A stretch of 64,000 nucleotides of DNA from Curtobacterium sp. MCSS17_015 (GCF_003234265.2 NZ_CP126256.1:1922001-1986000); one strand, 5' to 3'; shown: positions 18,357 through 27,640, numbered from the stretch's first letter. Translations and numbers: made by a program. The notes: generated by a model from the letters alone, not told the origin.

Positions 18357-20189
18357 GTGGCGAACGACGAGGCAGAGTTCGGGACCGAGCTGCGGGGGTA
18401 CCGCAAGGACGAGGTCGAACGGGCTCTGAACGACCTCCGCCGCGAACTGATCAAGTCGAACACCGACCGTGCCGAAGCGGCGAAGGAGATCCGTCTCCTG
18501 CAGTCCCGCGTCTCCGACCTGCAGGGCGAGCTCGACGAGGCCGGCACCCCGACCTACAGCGGTCTCGGTACCCGACTCGAGTCGACCCTGCGTGTCGCCG
18601 AGGAACAGGCCACCCGACTGATCAGCCAGGCCGACATCGACGCGCAGCGCCTGCGTGCCACGAGCCGCACCGAGGCCGAGCGCACACTCCGCGAAGCCCG
18701 TGACGAAGCGCACGACACCCTGGAGGACGCCCGCACGCGTGCGGCGAACGAACTGTCCCGTGCGCGCGCCGAGTCCGCCGACACGCTGGAGCGCGCCCGA
18801 GCCGAAGCCGGCATCCTCGTCCATGACGCCCGGAACGAAGCGGCCGCCCTGCGCGGTGCGGCGGTCACCGAGGCCGCCGAGGTCCGATCGGTCGCCATCC
18901 GCGAGACGAACGCGCTCCGCGCCCAGGTCGAGCACGAAGTCGCCGAGCTGCGCGAGGCCGCACAGCGCGAATCCGCCGAGGCCCGTCGCGCCGCCGCCGA
19001 TCTCGACCGCGAGACCGAGCACCGTCGCAGCGTCTTCGAGGCCGACCAGACCCGCCGCCTCGACGACCTCGACCGCGAGGAGCGCACGCGCCGCGACGCC
19101 CTCGACCGCACGCTGACCGAGGCCCGGACCGCGTGGGAGCGCGAGCACGGCGAAGCCCGCCGGGCCCTCGAACTCGAACTCGAGACCGGACGCGCCGACC
19201 TGGCCGCCGAGGTCGAGCGCCGACGCGCCGAGCTCACCGCGGAGATCGACGACCGCCGCCGCGACCTCGACGAGGACCTCGCAGCTGCCCGAGCCGCCTG
19301 GGAGCGCGAACTCGCCGGCGCCCGGACCGCCCTCGAGCAGGAGCTCGAAGCGGCCCGCGCCCAGCTCCGCGTCGACACCGAGCAGACCGCGGCCGAAAAC
19401 GCCCGTCGTGTCCAGGAGACGACGGACCGGATCGAGCGCGAGACCGCCGAGCACCTCGCCCGCATCGAACGGGAGCGCGCGGCAGCCGAGGCCGCTGCCG
19501 AGCGGGCCGCCCGCGAGCACGAGAACGAGCTCGCCGCTCGTCGGGAGCGCGAGCACGCCGAGGTCGACACCGAGATCGCCGACCGTCGCAGCGCCGAGCT
19601 CGACGAGCTGTTCGCCGAGCGCACGGCACTGCGACAGGAGATCGACACCGCGCGCGCCGCGCTCGCCCAGGAGCGCGACGAGGTCCGGGCGACGGTGGAG
19701 CGCGAGCGCGACGAGGCCCGGGCAGCACTCGAGACAGAGCTGGCAGCACGCCGCGACGACGCCGAGCAGGAGTACCTGGAGCGACACCGTGCGACGGTGA
19801 CCGAGACGCAGAAGTACCTCGACGAAGCGAACCTGCAGCTCGCCGAGGCGACCCGCCGCGCCACCGCCGCACGCGAGACCGCCGACCGCCTCGAGCGGGA
19901 AGCCGCCGACCTCGCTCGGCAGCAGGAGAGCGATGCGCAGGAGCGCGCGGCGGACCTCGTCCGCGACGCCCAGGAGCGCGCACACCGACTGGTTGCCGAT
20001 GCCGAGGAGCGCACCGCGGTCCTGCTGGCCGAGGCCGAGGACCGCCTCGGCGCCATCCGCACCGAACGGGAGGCGGTGGCCGGCTACCTCGAGAACCTCC
20101 GCGGCGTCCTCACCCACGCGGCCGGTGTGATCGACGAGCAGGGCGTCGCCGGACGACCCGTCCCGGCCGGAGACGACGCCGAGCGCTGA
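18357..20189 (+). CDS. Long DivIVA-like coiled-coil protein
   Basis: The GTG at 18357 is preceded by AGGGAG at normal spacing, giving 610 residues. The first 30 residues, with ELRGYRKDEVERALNDL, match the DivIVA/Wag31 membrane-binding motif. Almost all of the rest is charged Ala/Arg/Glu coiled coil up to the short tail VPAGDDAER. DivIVA-type proteins mark curved membrane at poles and septa and recruit the wall-growth machinery in actinobacteria; the canonical Wag31 is normally beside the dcw cluster, so this is probably a second polar scaffold, comparable in role to Scy or FilP. That comparison is inference. It is monocistronic and flanked by divergent and convergent neighbours. Confidence 0.75.
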   Translation: MANDEAEFGTELRGYRKDEVERALNDLRRELIKSNTDRAEAAKEIRLLQSRVSDLQGELDEAGTPTYSGLGTRLESTLRVAEEQATRLISQADIDAQRLRATSRTEAERTLREARDEAHDTLEDARTRAANELSRARAESADTLERARAEAGILVHDARNEAAALRGAAVTEAAEVRSVAIRETNALRAQVEHEVAELREAAQRESAEARRAAADLDRETEHRRSVFEADQTRRLDDLDREERTRRDALDRTLTEARTAWEREHGEARRALELELETGRADLAAEVERRRAELTAEIDDRRRDLDEDLAAARAAWERELAGARTALEQELEAARAQLRVDTEQTAAENARRVQETTDRIERETAEHLARIERERAAAEAAAERAAREHENELAARREREHAEVDTEIADRRSAELDELFAERTALRQEIDTARAALAQERDEVRATVERERDEARAALETELAARRDDAEQEYLERHRATVTETQKYLDEANLQLAEATRRATAARETADRLEREAADLARQQESDAQERAADLVRDAQERAHRLVADAEERTAVLLAEAEDRLGAIRTEREAVAGYLENLRGVLTHAAGVIDEQGVAGRPVPAGDDAER

Positions 20190-20297
20190 GCGCCCCGCAC
20201 CGGGTCGGCTGGCCGGCAGGTGTCCGGTGTGCACCGCGAGCGTCCTCGTGGTGGGCACCACGCTCGAGCCCGGTCCGACGACGTCAGGGCGTCCGGC

Positions 20298-21074
20298 TCA
20301 GGACGGATCGCCCGACGCCGCCCAGTGCGTCGGCAGCGGAGCAGTGCCGGGCACGACGAGGTCGGCGACGGCGTCGAGGACGGTCCGCACGTACTTCTCC
20401 CCCACCCACAGGTGCTTCGCGCCAGCGACCGGGACGACCCGGACCGTCGGTGCGATGGCGAACCGGCGGGCAGCTGCGTCGGGCACGAGGAAGTCGTCGT
20501 GCTCCGGCACGAGTGCGACCACCGGCACGGTGACGTCCGCCCAACGTGCGAGCTCGTCGTCGGTCGTGCGGTGCAGCGGTGGCGAGAGCAGGACCACGCC
20601 GGCCACGTGACCGGCTTCGACGTGCTCGAGAGCGTGCTTGAGGATGACTTCCGTCCCGAAGGACCACCCGACGAGCCACGGTGTCGGCAGGCCCCGGTCG
20701 ACGACCTCGGTCACGGCTGCTCGCAGGTCGAAGCCTTCGGACACCCCGTCACCGAAGCTGCCCTCGGAGGTCCCCCTCGGTGAGGTGACCGAGCGGAAGT
20801 TGAAGCGCAGGACCGCGATGTCCGCCAGCTCCGGCAGGCGAGCCGCAGCCTTCTTGAGCACGTGCGAGTCCATGAAGCCGTGCGCGGTCGGCAGCGGGTG
20901 CAGTGTGACGACGGTCCCTCGCGCGGGACGATCGAGCGGTTCGGCGAGCTCCCCCACGAGGGTGAGGTGGTCGTCGGTGACGAGCTCGACGTCGGACCGT
21001 CGGGCCGGCAGTACCGTCCCGGACCGAATCTCGTCGACGGTCGTCGAGTCGTCGTCAGTGTGCTCGGTCGTCAT
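20298..21074 (-). CDS. Alpha/beta hydrolase, dienelactone-hydrolase-like
   Basis: The 258-residue protein has the alpha/beta-hydrolase fold: GTVVTLHPLPTAHGFMDSHV near the first strands, the nucleophile elbow GWSFG, PEHDDFLVP carrying the acid residue, and AKHLWVG carrying the catalytic His. The FNFRSVTSPRG segment resembles the 'serine hydrolase / KANL3-Tex30-like' proteins that take up alpha/beta hydrolase folds of about 210-260 residues. The substrate is unknown. Its start overlaps the upstream zinc-ribbon gene by four bases, so the two are co-translated. Confidence 0.8.
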   Translation of the reverse strand: MTTEHTDDDSTTVDEIRSGTVLPARRSDVELVTDDHLTLVGELAEPLDRPARGTVVTLHPLPTAHGFMDSHVLKKAAARLPELADIAVLRFNFRSVTSPRGTSEGSFGDGVSEGFDLRAAVTEVVDRGLPTPWLVGWSFGTEVILKHALEHVEAGHVAGVVLLSPPLHRTTDDELARWADVTVPVVALVPEHDDFLVPDAAARRFAIAPTVRVVPVAGAKHLWVGEKYVRTVLDAVADLVVPGTAPLPTHWAASGDPS

Positions 21075-21376
21075 GCGATGCTCCAGCAGTGGTGGTGCCA
21101 GTGCCGACGGGCAGCGAGGTCGGCGGCGTCACCGAGGACGCCGTCCGCTCGCCACACGACGACGTGTGCGGTACCGGGCTCGATCGTCAGCCCGCAGCCG
21201 GGGCACAGGTACTCCTTCTGCGCCGACACTGCCGAGATCGGCTGCACGGACCACTCACGGCCGCGCCGGAACTCCGTCCGGCGCCAGCCGCCCATCAGCC
21301 GTTCGAGACCCGCGCCCTCCGGCACGTCCTCGTGACCGCGGCCACGCGGGCGACGCGGCCGGTTGCTCCGCGGCAC
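21071..21376 (-). CDS. Small actinobacterial zinc-ribbon-like protein
   Basis: The 101-residue product has a basic, disordered N-terminus (PRSNRPRRPRGRG) followed by a compact domain. CPGCGLTIEPGT and the C-terminal HWHHHCW provide a plausible CxxC...HxxxC metal site. Proteins of this form are widespread and conserved in actinobacteria, but their function is not known to me; annotation pipelines often call them ATP/GTP-binding without evidence. The GTG start at 21376 is inferred from the length. The gene overlaps the downstream hydrolase by four bases. Confidence 0.75.
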   Translation of the reverse strand: MPRSNRPRRPRGRGHEDVPEGAGLERLMGGWRRTEFRRGREWSVQPISAVSAQKEYLCPGCGLTIEPGTAHVVVWRADGVLGDAADLAARRHWHHHCWSIA

Positions 21377-21388
21377 CGCGACCGCCGA

Positions 21389-22372
21389 TCAATACCAGTT
21401 GTAGGAGACGCTGTGCGCCCAGGCACCGCAGGGCGTGCCGTAGACGCCGGTGATGTAGTTGAGGCCCCACGTGATCTGCGTGGCCGGGTTCGTCTGCCAG
21501 TCGGCTCCGGCGCTGGCCATCTTGCTGCCCGGGAGCGACTGCGGGATGCCGTACGCACCGCTCGGGTTGTAGGCGTTCACCCGCCAGCCGGACTCCTTGT
21601 TCCACAGGGACACCAGGCAGCTGTACTGGTCGTTGCCCCAGCCACGGGCCGTCACCATCTGCTGCGCGATGGCCTGGGCACTGCCCGGGTCCGGGGTCGC
21701 GGCAGTGGCGGCGAGCGGCGTGCTCGCTGCAGGCTGGGCGTCGTCGGTCGACTCGGTGTCCGCCGTGGCCGTGGCAGCCGTGTCGTCCGCGTCGGGCGTC
21801 GCGCTGGCCGAGGGGGTCGGCGTCGGCTTCGGCGCTGGCTTGACGACGTCGAACCCGTCGCGAGCGGCGTCGAAGTCACCGTAGGTGCCGTGCGCGGAGA
21901 ACTGCTGCGGGGTGGCGATCGGCGCCGGAGCCAGCACCGGTGCGGCCGTGGCGGCGTCGGTCTGCATCGGGTTGAACAGCGAGCCACCGACGAACGCCGA
22001 CACCGCGAAGAACGACAGGGCCGGGATCGTGGAGCGCTGGCGGACGAAGCCGTTGAACGACCGCGGGGTGGTCGGCTTCGACGGCGCGAGCGACCGGGCA
22101 CGCGAACGACGGACGATCCGAGCGGACGGCGCAGCGACCACGGCCGCGGCGTGCGCGGCATCGGCGTCGGACACGCGGTTCGCGGCGACCGACACCGGGG
22201 CGATGACTGGAGCGACGCGCTGCTCCGCCTGCGGGGTCGGGGTGGGACGGACGACCGTGGTCTCCGCCGTGCGAGGTCGGTTCATCGCCGCTCGGCGCTC
22301 ACTGACGATCGCGTGATCGTGCAGCTCGCGGGTTCCGCGGTCGGATCGAGTGTCTGCCGTGTGCCTGCCCAT
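21389..22372 (-). CDS. Transglycosylase-like wall protein with long cytoplasmic N-terminus
   Basis: The C-terminal roughly 95 residues form a lytic-transglycosylase-like domain typical of small actinobacterial secreted wall proteins: WGNDQYSCLVSLWNKESGW, where the Glu is the likely catalytic acid, then NPSGAYGIPQSLPGSKM and ITWGLNYI. The 327-residue product first has about 115 basic, Arg/Ala/Pro-rich residues, a single hydrophobic segment (PALSFFAVSAFVGGSLF) and a Thr/Pro/Ala-rich linker, so it should be anchored with its catalytic domain outside. The ATG at 22372 is chosen because TATCCT lies ten bases upstream; an internal ATG at 22285 is the main alternative. Confidence 0.8.
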   Translation of the reverse strand: MGRHTADTRSDRGTRELHDHAIVSERRAAMNRPRTAETTVVRPTPTPQAEQRVAPVIAPVSVAANRVSDADAAHAAAVVAAPSARIVRRSRARSLAPSKPTTPRSFNGFVRQRSTIPALSFFAVSAFVGGSLFNPMQTDAATAAPVLAPAPIATPQQFSAHGTYGDFDAARDGFDVVKPAPKPTPTPSASATPDADDTAATATADTESTDDAQPAASTPLAATAATPDPGSAQAIAQQMVTARGWGNDQYSCLVSLWNKESGWRVNAYNPSGAYGIPQSLPGSKMASAGADWQTNPATQITWGLNYITGVYGTPCGAWAHSVSYNWY

Positions 22373-22382
22373 GAGTCCGTCC

Positions 22383-22388
22383 AGGATA
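22383..22388 (-). promoter_or_regulatory. Candidate -10 box of the transglycosylase gene (TATCCT)
   Basis: TATCCT ends ten bases before the ATG at 22372. TTCGCT lies 17 bases further upstream as a weak -35. No good ribosome site separates the hexamer from the ATG. Confidence 0.4.
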
Positions 22389-22483
22389 ACGGAACGATCA
22401 CGGAAAGCGAAGCACCCGGGCACGGTGATTCTCGACGGGCGGCGTGGACGCCTCGCCGGGCGAGGTCCGGCGACCGTGAGCGG

Positions 22484-23032
22484 TCAGCGCACCGCCAGCA
22501 TGACCTCGACGACCGCGTCGAGGAGCGCATCGACCTGCGCTTCGCGGTACCCGCCGTGCTTCGGGCGGAACACGATCGAACGGACCTCGGTCAGGCTCAG
22601 TGGCTTGCCGTCCTTGAAGTACCCGTGCAGCCGGCGCGAGAATGCGTCGACGTCCTTCGGGTGGTACCCGGTCGTCAGGAAGTTCACCCGCTGGAACCGC
22701 TGGCCGTCGGGGCGGCCGAGTCGGGCGACGACGTCGGACGCCTTGCCACGGGCCTCCGCGTACCAGGCCTTCTGCCCGATGTCGGCGATCTCGCGCTCCC
22801 GCTCGCGCGCCGCGAACGCGTCCTCGAGCCGCTCCAGCGCGGCGTCGACGTGCTGCGTCGAGTAGCCACCCTTCTTCATCGAGAAGGCGGTTCGGCGGAT
22901 CTTGGCCGCTTCGATCCCCGGGGCGCTGTCGTTGGCCGTGTAGGCACGGCGAGCATCCTCGAGGAAACGCTCGACCTCGTCGGCGTCGTAGCCGAGGACC
23001 GAGCGGGGGGCAGTCGGGAACGTCGAAGGCAC
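22484..23032 (-). CDS. DivIVA-repeat protein
   Basis: The 182-residue protein contains four short copies of the DivIVA-type motif: GYDADEVERFL, GGYSTQHVDAALERL, GYHPKDVDAFSRRL and GGYREAQVDALLD. This matches the small actinobacterial 'DivIVA domain' repeat proteins, whose role is not established; recruitment to curved membrane is plausible but untested. There is no transmembrane segment. The GTG at 23032 lies six bases after a CACAAT hexamer with no ribosome site. It sits between a wall-lytic enzyme gene and cdsA, within 3 kb of the long DivIVA-like protein. Confidence 0.8.
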   Translation of the reverse strand: MPSTFPTAPRSVLGYDADEVERFLEDARRAYTANDSAPGIEAAKIRRTAFSMKKGGYSTQHVDAALERLEDAFAAREREREIADIGQKAWYAEARGKASDVVARLGRPDGQRFQRVNFLTTGYHPKDVDAFSRRLHGYFKDGKPLSLTEVRSIVFRPKHGGYREAQVDALLDAVVEVMLAVR

Positions 23033-23038
23033 GGCGCC

Positions 23039-23044
23039 ATTGTG
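23039..23044 (-). promoter_or_regulatory. Candidate -10 box of the DivIVA-repeat gene (CACAAT)
   Basis: CACAAT ends six bases before the GTG start and there is no Shine-Dalgarno sequence. This is a weaker match than the TANNNT cases. Confidence 0.35.
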
Positions 23045-23099
23045 CCAGTCCTGTGCCAGAGCACTTCCTGGACGCGCGGGACGGGACCTCAGGCTCGCG

Positions 23100-24092
23100 T
23101 CACCGGACGACGACGAGGTACATCAGGTACGCGATCGCCGCGGACGGCAGGATGCTGTCGATCCGGTCGAGCAGACCGCCGTGCCCCGGCAGGAACGACG
23201 AGATGTCCTTGATGCCGAGGTCGCGCTTGATCATCGACTCCGTCAGGTCGCCGAGCGTCGCGGACCCGGAGATGAGCACACCGAGGATGATGCCCGTCCA
23301 CCACGGCAGGCCGAGCATCAGCCAGGTCACGAGGATGCCGACGACGATGCTCGCCGCGACCGATCCCCCGAAGCCCTCCCAGGTCTTCTTCGGGCTGATG
23401 CGCGGAGCCATCGGGTGCTTGCCCAGGTTGATCCCGGTGGCGTAGGCACCGGTGTCGACCGCGACCACCACGAGGATGAACGCGATCACCCAGAGTTCGC
23501 CCCGGTCCTGCGCCGACAGGAGCACCACGCAGGCACCGAGCAGCGTCACGTACGCCTGGACGAACAACCCGTTCGTGAGGTCGCGGAACACGTTCCGTGC
23601 CGACGGCCTCGGCCGCGAGAGGGCGACCTCGACGAGCCGCCACACCGAGATGACCACCACGCCGCCGAGCAGCGTGGACAGCGCCCAGTCCTGACCGCCG
23701 AGGAACGCAGCCGGGACCATCCCCACCGCGACCGCGACACTCGGGATGCGCGGGACGTCGCGCCCGGCGAAGCGCATCGCACTCGCGAGTTCGTAGACGC
23801 CGAGCCCGAGCAGGAACGCAGCGACCAGCATGAACACCGGCTTGAACACCAGGAGCGAGCCGAGCATGACCACCGCGAACGCGAGTGCGATCGCGATGGC
23901 CGCCGGGAGGTTCCGACCGGTCCGCGCGGTGAGCGCTTCGTTCCGCGCTCCGAACTCCGCACGGCGCTGACGGATCTGCGCCTCGAAGTCGCTCCGCGCC
24001 GCCCTCGCCCGCGCATCGAAGTCCTGTCGGAACCCCGTCATGCGGCGGTCATCTGATGTGGGGCGGTCGTCGCCCTGGTCCGGACGGCGCAT
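23100..24092 (-). CDS. cdsA: Phosphatidate cytidylyltransferase
   Basis: CdsA makes CDP-diacylglycerol from phosphatidate and CTP at the cytoplasmic membrane. The 330-residue product has a charged, soluble N-terminus of about 60 residues (the family core is about 270) and then about eight membrane segments. It has the family signature in the last quarter: SATLGDLTESMIKRD followed by KDISSFLPGHGGLLDRIDS. The KKTWEG motif upstream of it is also conserved. The ATG shares one base with the frr stop codon, so the genes are coupled in the classical pyrH-frr-cdsA order. Confidence 0.94.
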   Translation of the reverse strand: MRRPDQGDDRPTSDDRRMTGFRQDFDARARAARSDFEAQIRQRRAEFGARNEALTARTGRNLPAAIAIALAFAVVMLGSLLVFKPVFMLVAAFLLGLGVYELASAMRFAGRDVPRIPSVAVAVGMVPAAFLGGQDWALSTLLGGVVVISVWRLVEVALSRPRPSARNVFRDLTNGLFVQAYVTLLGACVVLLSAQDRGELWVIAFILVVVAVDTGAYATGINLGKHPMAPRISPKKTWEGFGGSVAASIVVGILVTWLMLGLPWWTGIILGVLISGSATLGDLTESMIKRDLGIKDISSFLPGHGGLLDRIDSILPSAAIAYLMYLVVVR

Positions 24093-24646
24093 CAGACCTC
24101 GAGGAGTTCGGCTTCCTTCTTCTTCAGCGCGTCGTCGATCTGGTCGACGTGCTTCTTCGTGAGCGCGTCGAGCTCCTTGTCGCTGCGGGCGATGTCGTCG
24201 TCGGACACCTCGCCCTTCAGCGCGTCGAGGTCGTCCTTCGCCCGGCGGCGGATGTTGCGCAGCACGACCTTGTGGTCCTCGCCCTTGCCACGGACGATCT
24301 TCACGAACTCCTTGCGGCGTTCCGCCGAGAGCTCCGGGATCGTCACGCGGACGATCTCGCCGTCGTTCGTCGGGCTCGCCCCGAGGTTCGGGAACGTGGC
24401 GATCGCACGCTCGATCTCCTTGAGCGCCGTCTTGTCGTAGGGCGTCACGATGAGCGTGCGTGCCTCGGGCGTCTGGAGCGAGGCCAGCTGCGCGAGGGGC
24501 GTCGGCGAACCGTAGTACTCCACCGGGATCTTCTGGAAGAGCGCGGCGTTGATACGGCCGGTGCGGACGGTGGCGAAGTCGTCCTTCGCGACGTCGACGG
24601 CCTTCGCCATCTTCTCGGTCGCCTCGGTCATGACGTCACTGATCAC
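24092..24646 (-). CDS. frr: Ribosome recycling factor
   Basis: RRF splits post-termination ribosomes with EF-G. The 184-residue product is standard length and shows the family segments [37 protein letters not shown] and [14 protein letters not shown]. The GTG start at 24646 has GGAGAACCACC upstream. It lies between pyrH and cdsA, and its stop overlaps the cdsA start. Confidence 0.96.
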   Translation of the reverse strand: MISDVMTEATEKMAKAVDVAKDDFATVRTGRINAALFQKIPVEYYGSPTPLAQLASLQTPEARTLIVTPYDKTALKEIERAIATFPNLGASPTNDGEIVRVTIPELSAERRKEFVKIVRGKGEDHKVVLRNIRRRAKDDLDALKGEVSDDDIARSDKELDALTKKHVDQIDDALKKKEAELLEV

Positions 24647-24700
24647 GGTGGTTCTCCTTCGGTACGGGTCGAGTCTAGTCAGTCGGCGGTCGTGCGCCGG

Positions 24701-25420
24701 TCAGTTGCTCACGACGGTGCCGATGCGCTCGCCCTGGATCGCGGCGCGGACGTTGCCCTCGCCCTCCATGCCGAACACGTGCATCGGCATGCCGTTGTCC
24801 ATGCACAGCGAGAACGCGGTGGCGTCGACGACCTTGAGGCCCCGGAGCAGCGCGTCCTGGTACGTGACGTGGTGCAGCTTCTCGGCGGTGGGGTCCTTCT
24901 TCGGGTCGGCCGAGTAGACGCCGTCGACGCCGTTCTTCGCGACGAGGACCTCGTCCGCGCCGATCTCGAGCGCACGCTGGGCGGCGACGGTGTCGGTCGA
25001 GAAGTACGGCAGGCCCGCACCGGCACCGAAGATGACGACACGGCCCTTCTCGAGATGACGCTCGGCGCGACGCGGGATGTACTGCTCGGCGACCTGCGTC
25101 ATGCTGATCGCCGACTGCACGCGGGTGGCGGCGCCGGCCTGCTCGAGGAAGTCCTGGAGCGCCAGGGCGTTCATGACGGTCCCGAGCATGCCCATGTAGT
25201 CCGCTCGACCCCGGTCCATCCCCCGCTGCGAGAGCTCGGCGCCGCGGAAGAAGTTGCCACCGCCGACCACCACGGCCACCTCGACCTCTCGGGCGGCGAC
25301 GGCGATCTCCTTGGCGATGGTGCTGATGACGTCGGGGTTCACGCCCAGGGAACCGGCGCCGAACGCCTCTCCCGAGAGCTTCAGCAGGACCCGTCGGCGT
25401 CCGGTCTTCTCGTCGGTCAT
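24701..25420 (-). CDS. pyrH: Uridylate kinase
   Basis: UMP kinase makes UDP from UMP and is the bacterial amino-acid-kinase-fold enzyme, unrelated to eukaryotic UMP/CMP kinases. The 239-residue product has [21 protein letters not shown], the [11 protein letters not shown] helix and the nucleotide-binding [21 protein letters not shown] ribosome site precedes the ATG and a TACATT hexamer lies about 40 bases upstream, after the tsf terminator, so pyrH-frr-cdsA may have its own promoter. Confidence 0.96.
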   Translation of the reverse strand: MTDEKTGRRRVLLKLSGEAFGAGSLGVNPDVISTIAKEIAVAAREVEVAVVVGGGNFFRGAELSQRGMDRGRADYMGMLGTVMNALALQDFLEQAGAATRVQSAISMTQVAEQYIPRRAERHLEKGRVVIFGAGAGLPYFSTDTVAAQRALEIGADEVLVAKNGVDGVYSADPKKDPTAEKLHHVTYQDALLRGLKVVDATAFSLCMDNGMPMHVFGMEGEGNVRAAIQGERIGTVVSN

Positions 25421-25482
25421 GTGTCAAGCACCCTTCGTCGTGGTCTCGTGGAAATGTACTCGGTGCGCCGGGGCGCACGACA

Positions 25483-25516
25483 ACGGGGCCAGGAACCGGT
25501 TGGTTCCTGGCCCCGT
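25483..25516 (-). terminator. Terminator hairpin after tsf
   Basis: Perfect 15-bp arms (acggggccaggaacc at 25483-25497 and its complement at 25502-25516) close a GGTT loop eleven bases after the tsf stop. In the minus direction TTGTCG follows. It separates rpsB-tsf from pyrH-frr-cdsA. Confidence 0.85.
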
Positions 25517-25526
25517 CATGGGTTCG

Positions 25527-26354
25527 TTACGCGCCGACCTTGACGCGGGCGAAGCCCTGGATCGTGATGCCGGCGTTCTCGGCGGCCTTCGCGACGGAGA
25601 TCTTGTTGTCCTTCGCGTAGTCCTGGTCGAGGAGCGAGATGCCCTTGATGAAGGCGTTGACGCGGCCCTCGACGATCTTCGGGAGCGCAGCCTCGGGCTT
25701 GCCCTCCTCGCGCGTGATCGCCTCGACGGTGGCGCGCTCCTTCTCGATCGCGTCGGCCGGGACCTCGTCGCGCGTGAGGTACGACGGGTTCGCGAACGCG
25801 ACGTGCTGCGCGATCGAACGGGCCTCGGCGGCGTTGTCACCCTCGTAGGCGACGACGACGGCGATCTGCGGCGGCAGGTCCTGGCTCGTCTTGTGCAGGT
25901 AGATCTCGAAGGACGAGCCCTCGACACGGCGGACCGTGCGGACCTCGAGCTTCTCGCCGAGCGCGGCCGCGCTCTCGTTGACGACCTCGAGGACCGTCTT
26001 GCCGTCGAGCGGAGCCGCGTTGGCGGACGCCACGTCGGTGGCACCGGCGGCGGCGACCGCGCCGAGCACCTTGTCGGCGAGGGTGGTGAACTTCTCGTTC
26101 TTCGCGACGAAGTCGGTCTCGCTCGCGAGCTCGACGACGGTGGCGGCACCGTTGTCGGCCGAAGCGACCACGACGCCCTCGGAGGTCGCGCGGTCATCGC
26201 GCTTGGCGACGGCCTTCGCACCCTTGATGCGGAGCAGTTCGACGGCCTTGTCGTAGTCGCCGTCAGCCTCGACGAGGGCGTTCTTGGCGTCCATCATGCC
26301 GGCGCCGAGGTCCTCGCGGAGCTTCTTCACGTCAGCAGCGGTGAAGTTTGCCAT
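25527..26354 (-). CDS. tsf: Elongation factor Ts
   Basis: EF-Ts recycles EF-Tu-GDP to EF-Tu-GTP. The 275-residue product has the N-terminal UBA-like domain (FTAADVKKLREDLGAGMMDAK, where EF-Tu binds), then ELASETDFVAKNEKF with the TDF motif that displaces the EF-Tu nucleotide region, and two dimerisation-type subdomains. The ATG at 26354 has AAAGGA upstream; longer in-frame starts run into the rpsB-tsf hairpin and are rejected. It follows rpsB as in nearly all bacteria. Confidence 0.96.
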   Translation of the reverse strand: MANFTAADVKKLREDLGAGMMDAKNALVEADGDYDKAVELLRIKGAKAVAKRDDRATSEGVVVASADNGAATVVELASETDFVAKNEKFTTLADKVLGAVAAAGATDVASANAAPLDGKTVLEVVNESAAALGEKLEVRTVRRVEGSSFEIYLHKTSQDLPPQIAVVVAYEGDNAAEARSIAQHVAFANPSYLTRDEVPADAIEKERATVEAITREEGKPEAALPKIVEGRVNAFIKGISLLDQDYAKDNKISVAKAAENAGITIQGFARVKVGA

Positions 26355-26404
26355 TGACTGGAGTCCTTTCTGGACTGTGCGTGTGTGGAGAGTGGAGAGC
26401 GAGG

Positions 26405-26439
26405 CAGGGGCGCCGGACCGTGTCGGCCCGGCGCCCCTG
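26405..26439 (-). terminator. Intergenic hairpin between rpsB and tsf
   Basis: Perfect 12-bp arms (caggggcgccgg at 26405-26416 and its complement at 26428-26439) lie just after the rpsB stop. Hairpins here commonly reduce rather than stop readthrough into tsf, so partial termination is likely. Confidence 0.7.
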
Positions 26440-26443
26440 GTGC

Positions 26444-27358
26444 TCACTCGGCGGGGGTGGTCTCCGCGGCCGTCGCGGCCTCGGCCGTCGGCTCGGCGTT
26501 CTTGTCGGCGTCGGCGATCGGCTCGCCGATCTCCTTCGCTGCGACCTGCGCGTCGGCGTCGTTCTCCTGGACGGTGGCGCCCTCGCCCTGCGTCTGGCCA
26601 GCGGCGTCACCGGACAGGAGCTCCTGCTCCCACTCGGCGAGCGGCTCGGCCTCGGCCTCGTCGCCACCGTTGTGGCGGGTCTTCAGGCCCTCGGCCGCGG
26701 CGTCGGCGACGATGCGGGTGAGGAGACCGACGGAGCGGATCGCGTCGTCGTTGCCCGGGATCGGGTAGGTGATCTCGTCCGGGTCGCAGTTGGTGTCGAG
26801 GATGCCGATGATCGGGATCCCGAGCTTCTGCGCCTCGTCGACGGCGAGGTGCTCCTTCTTGGTGTCGACGATCCAGAGCGCGCTCGGGGTCCGCGTGAGG
26901 TTGCGGATACCACCGAGGGTCTTGTGGAGCTTGTCCAGCTCGCGCTTCTTGATGAGGAGCTCCTTCTTGGTGAAGCCCTTCGTCGTGTCGTCGAAGTCGA
27001 TCTCCTCGAGCTCCTTCATGCGCGCGAGGCGCTTGGAGACCGTCTGGAAGTTCGTGAGCAGACCGCCGAGCCAACGCTGGTTGACGTACGGCTGGCCGAC
27101 GCGGGTCGCCTGCTCGGCGATGGAGCCCTGGGCCTGCTTCTTGGTGCCCACGAAGAGGATCGTGCCACCGTGCGCGACCGTCTCCTTGACGAAGTCGTAC
27201 GCGCGGTCGATGAAGGCCAGCGACTGCTGCAGGTCGATGATGTGGATGCCGGAGCGCTCGGCGAGGATGAAGCGCTTCACCTTCGGGTTCCACCGACGGG
27301 TCTGGTGTCCGAAGTGGACGCCGCTGTCGAGCAGCTGGCGGATGGTGACGACGGCCAT
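26444..27358 (-). CDS. rpsB: 30S ribosomal protein S2, with acidic C-terminal extension
   Basis: S2 is needed for binding of S1-like proteins and for initiation complexes on the 30S head. The 304-residue product has the standard domain: [45 protein letters not shown] and [23 protein letters not shown] roughly 65-residue extension rich in Glu and Ala follows, which actinobacterial S2 often carries. A strong AAGGAGG precedes the ATG. The leader of about 200 bases upstream holds the transporter terminator but no structure I can assign to known S2 autoregulation. Confidence 0.96.
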   Translation of the reverse strand: MAVVTIRQLLDSGVHFGHQTRRWNPKVKRFILAERSGIHIIDLQQSLAFIDRAYDFVKETVAHGGTILFVGTKKQAQGSIAEQATRVGQPYVNQRWLGGLLTNFQTVSKRLARMKELEEIDFDDTTKGFTKKELLIKKRELDKLHKTLGGIRNLTRTPSALWIVDTKKEHLAVDEAQKLGIPIIGILDTNCDPDEITYPIPGNDDAIRSVGLLTRIVADAAAEGLKTRHNGGDEAEAEPLAEWEQELLSGDAAGQTQGEGATVQENDADAQVAAKEIGEPIADADKNAEPTAEAATAAETTPAE

Positions 27359-27575
27359 GCCGTCCCTCCTTGTTCTCGGCGCACAGGACTGGAGCCGTGC
27401 GCACGGTTGCGGTTGTGTCGATCACGACCGGTGGTCGTGGTCCCTGGTGTCCTGCCCGTGCGACCGCCCGCTCGCGAGAGCGGGACCGATGGTCGCAGGA
27501 CGCGCCGGAGGCCGGCGGTGGTGGACACGCGAAGTCAGCGCGACCAGCGCGCTGCTGAGGAGAGCGTAACAGAAA

Positions 27576-27623
27576 GGAGGCCCGGACCACGCGAGCCGAT
27601 CGGCTGACGTGGCCCGGGCCTCC
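27576..27623 (-). terminator. GGAGGCCCGG hairpin after the sugar-transporter gene
   Basis: The arm ggaggcccgg (27576-27585) pairs with 27614-27623, and ccacg (27587-27591) pairs with 27608-27612 across a one-base mismatch. An inner agccgatcggct palindrome can close the top. It lies 18 bases after the transporter stop and has the same core as the dispersed palindromes, but it is not a perfect copy. Confidence 0.7.
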
Positions 27624-27640
27624 AGGACGCGGTCGGGCGG

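Noticed and set aside
27359..27640. Extra small gene upstream of rpsB
   Set aside because: Short frames here lack a ribosome site and codon pattern; the region is explained by the transporter terminator and the rpsB leader.
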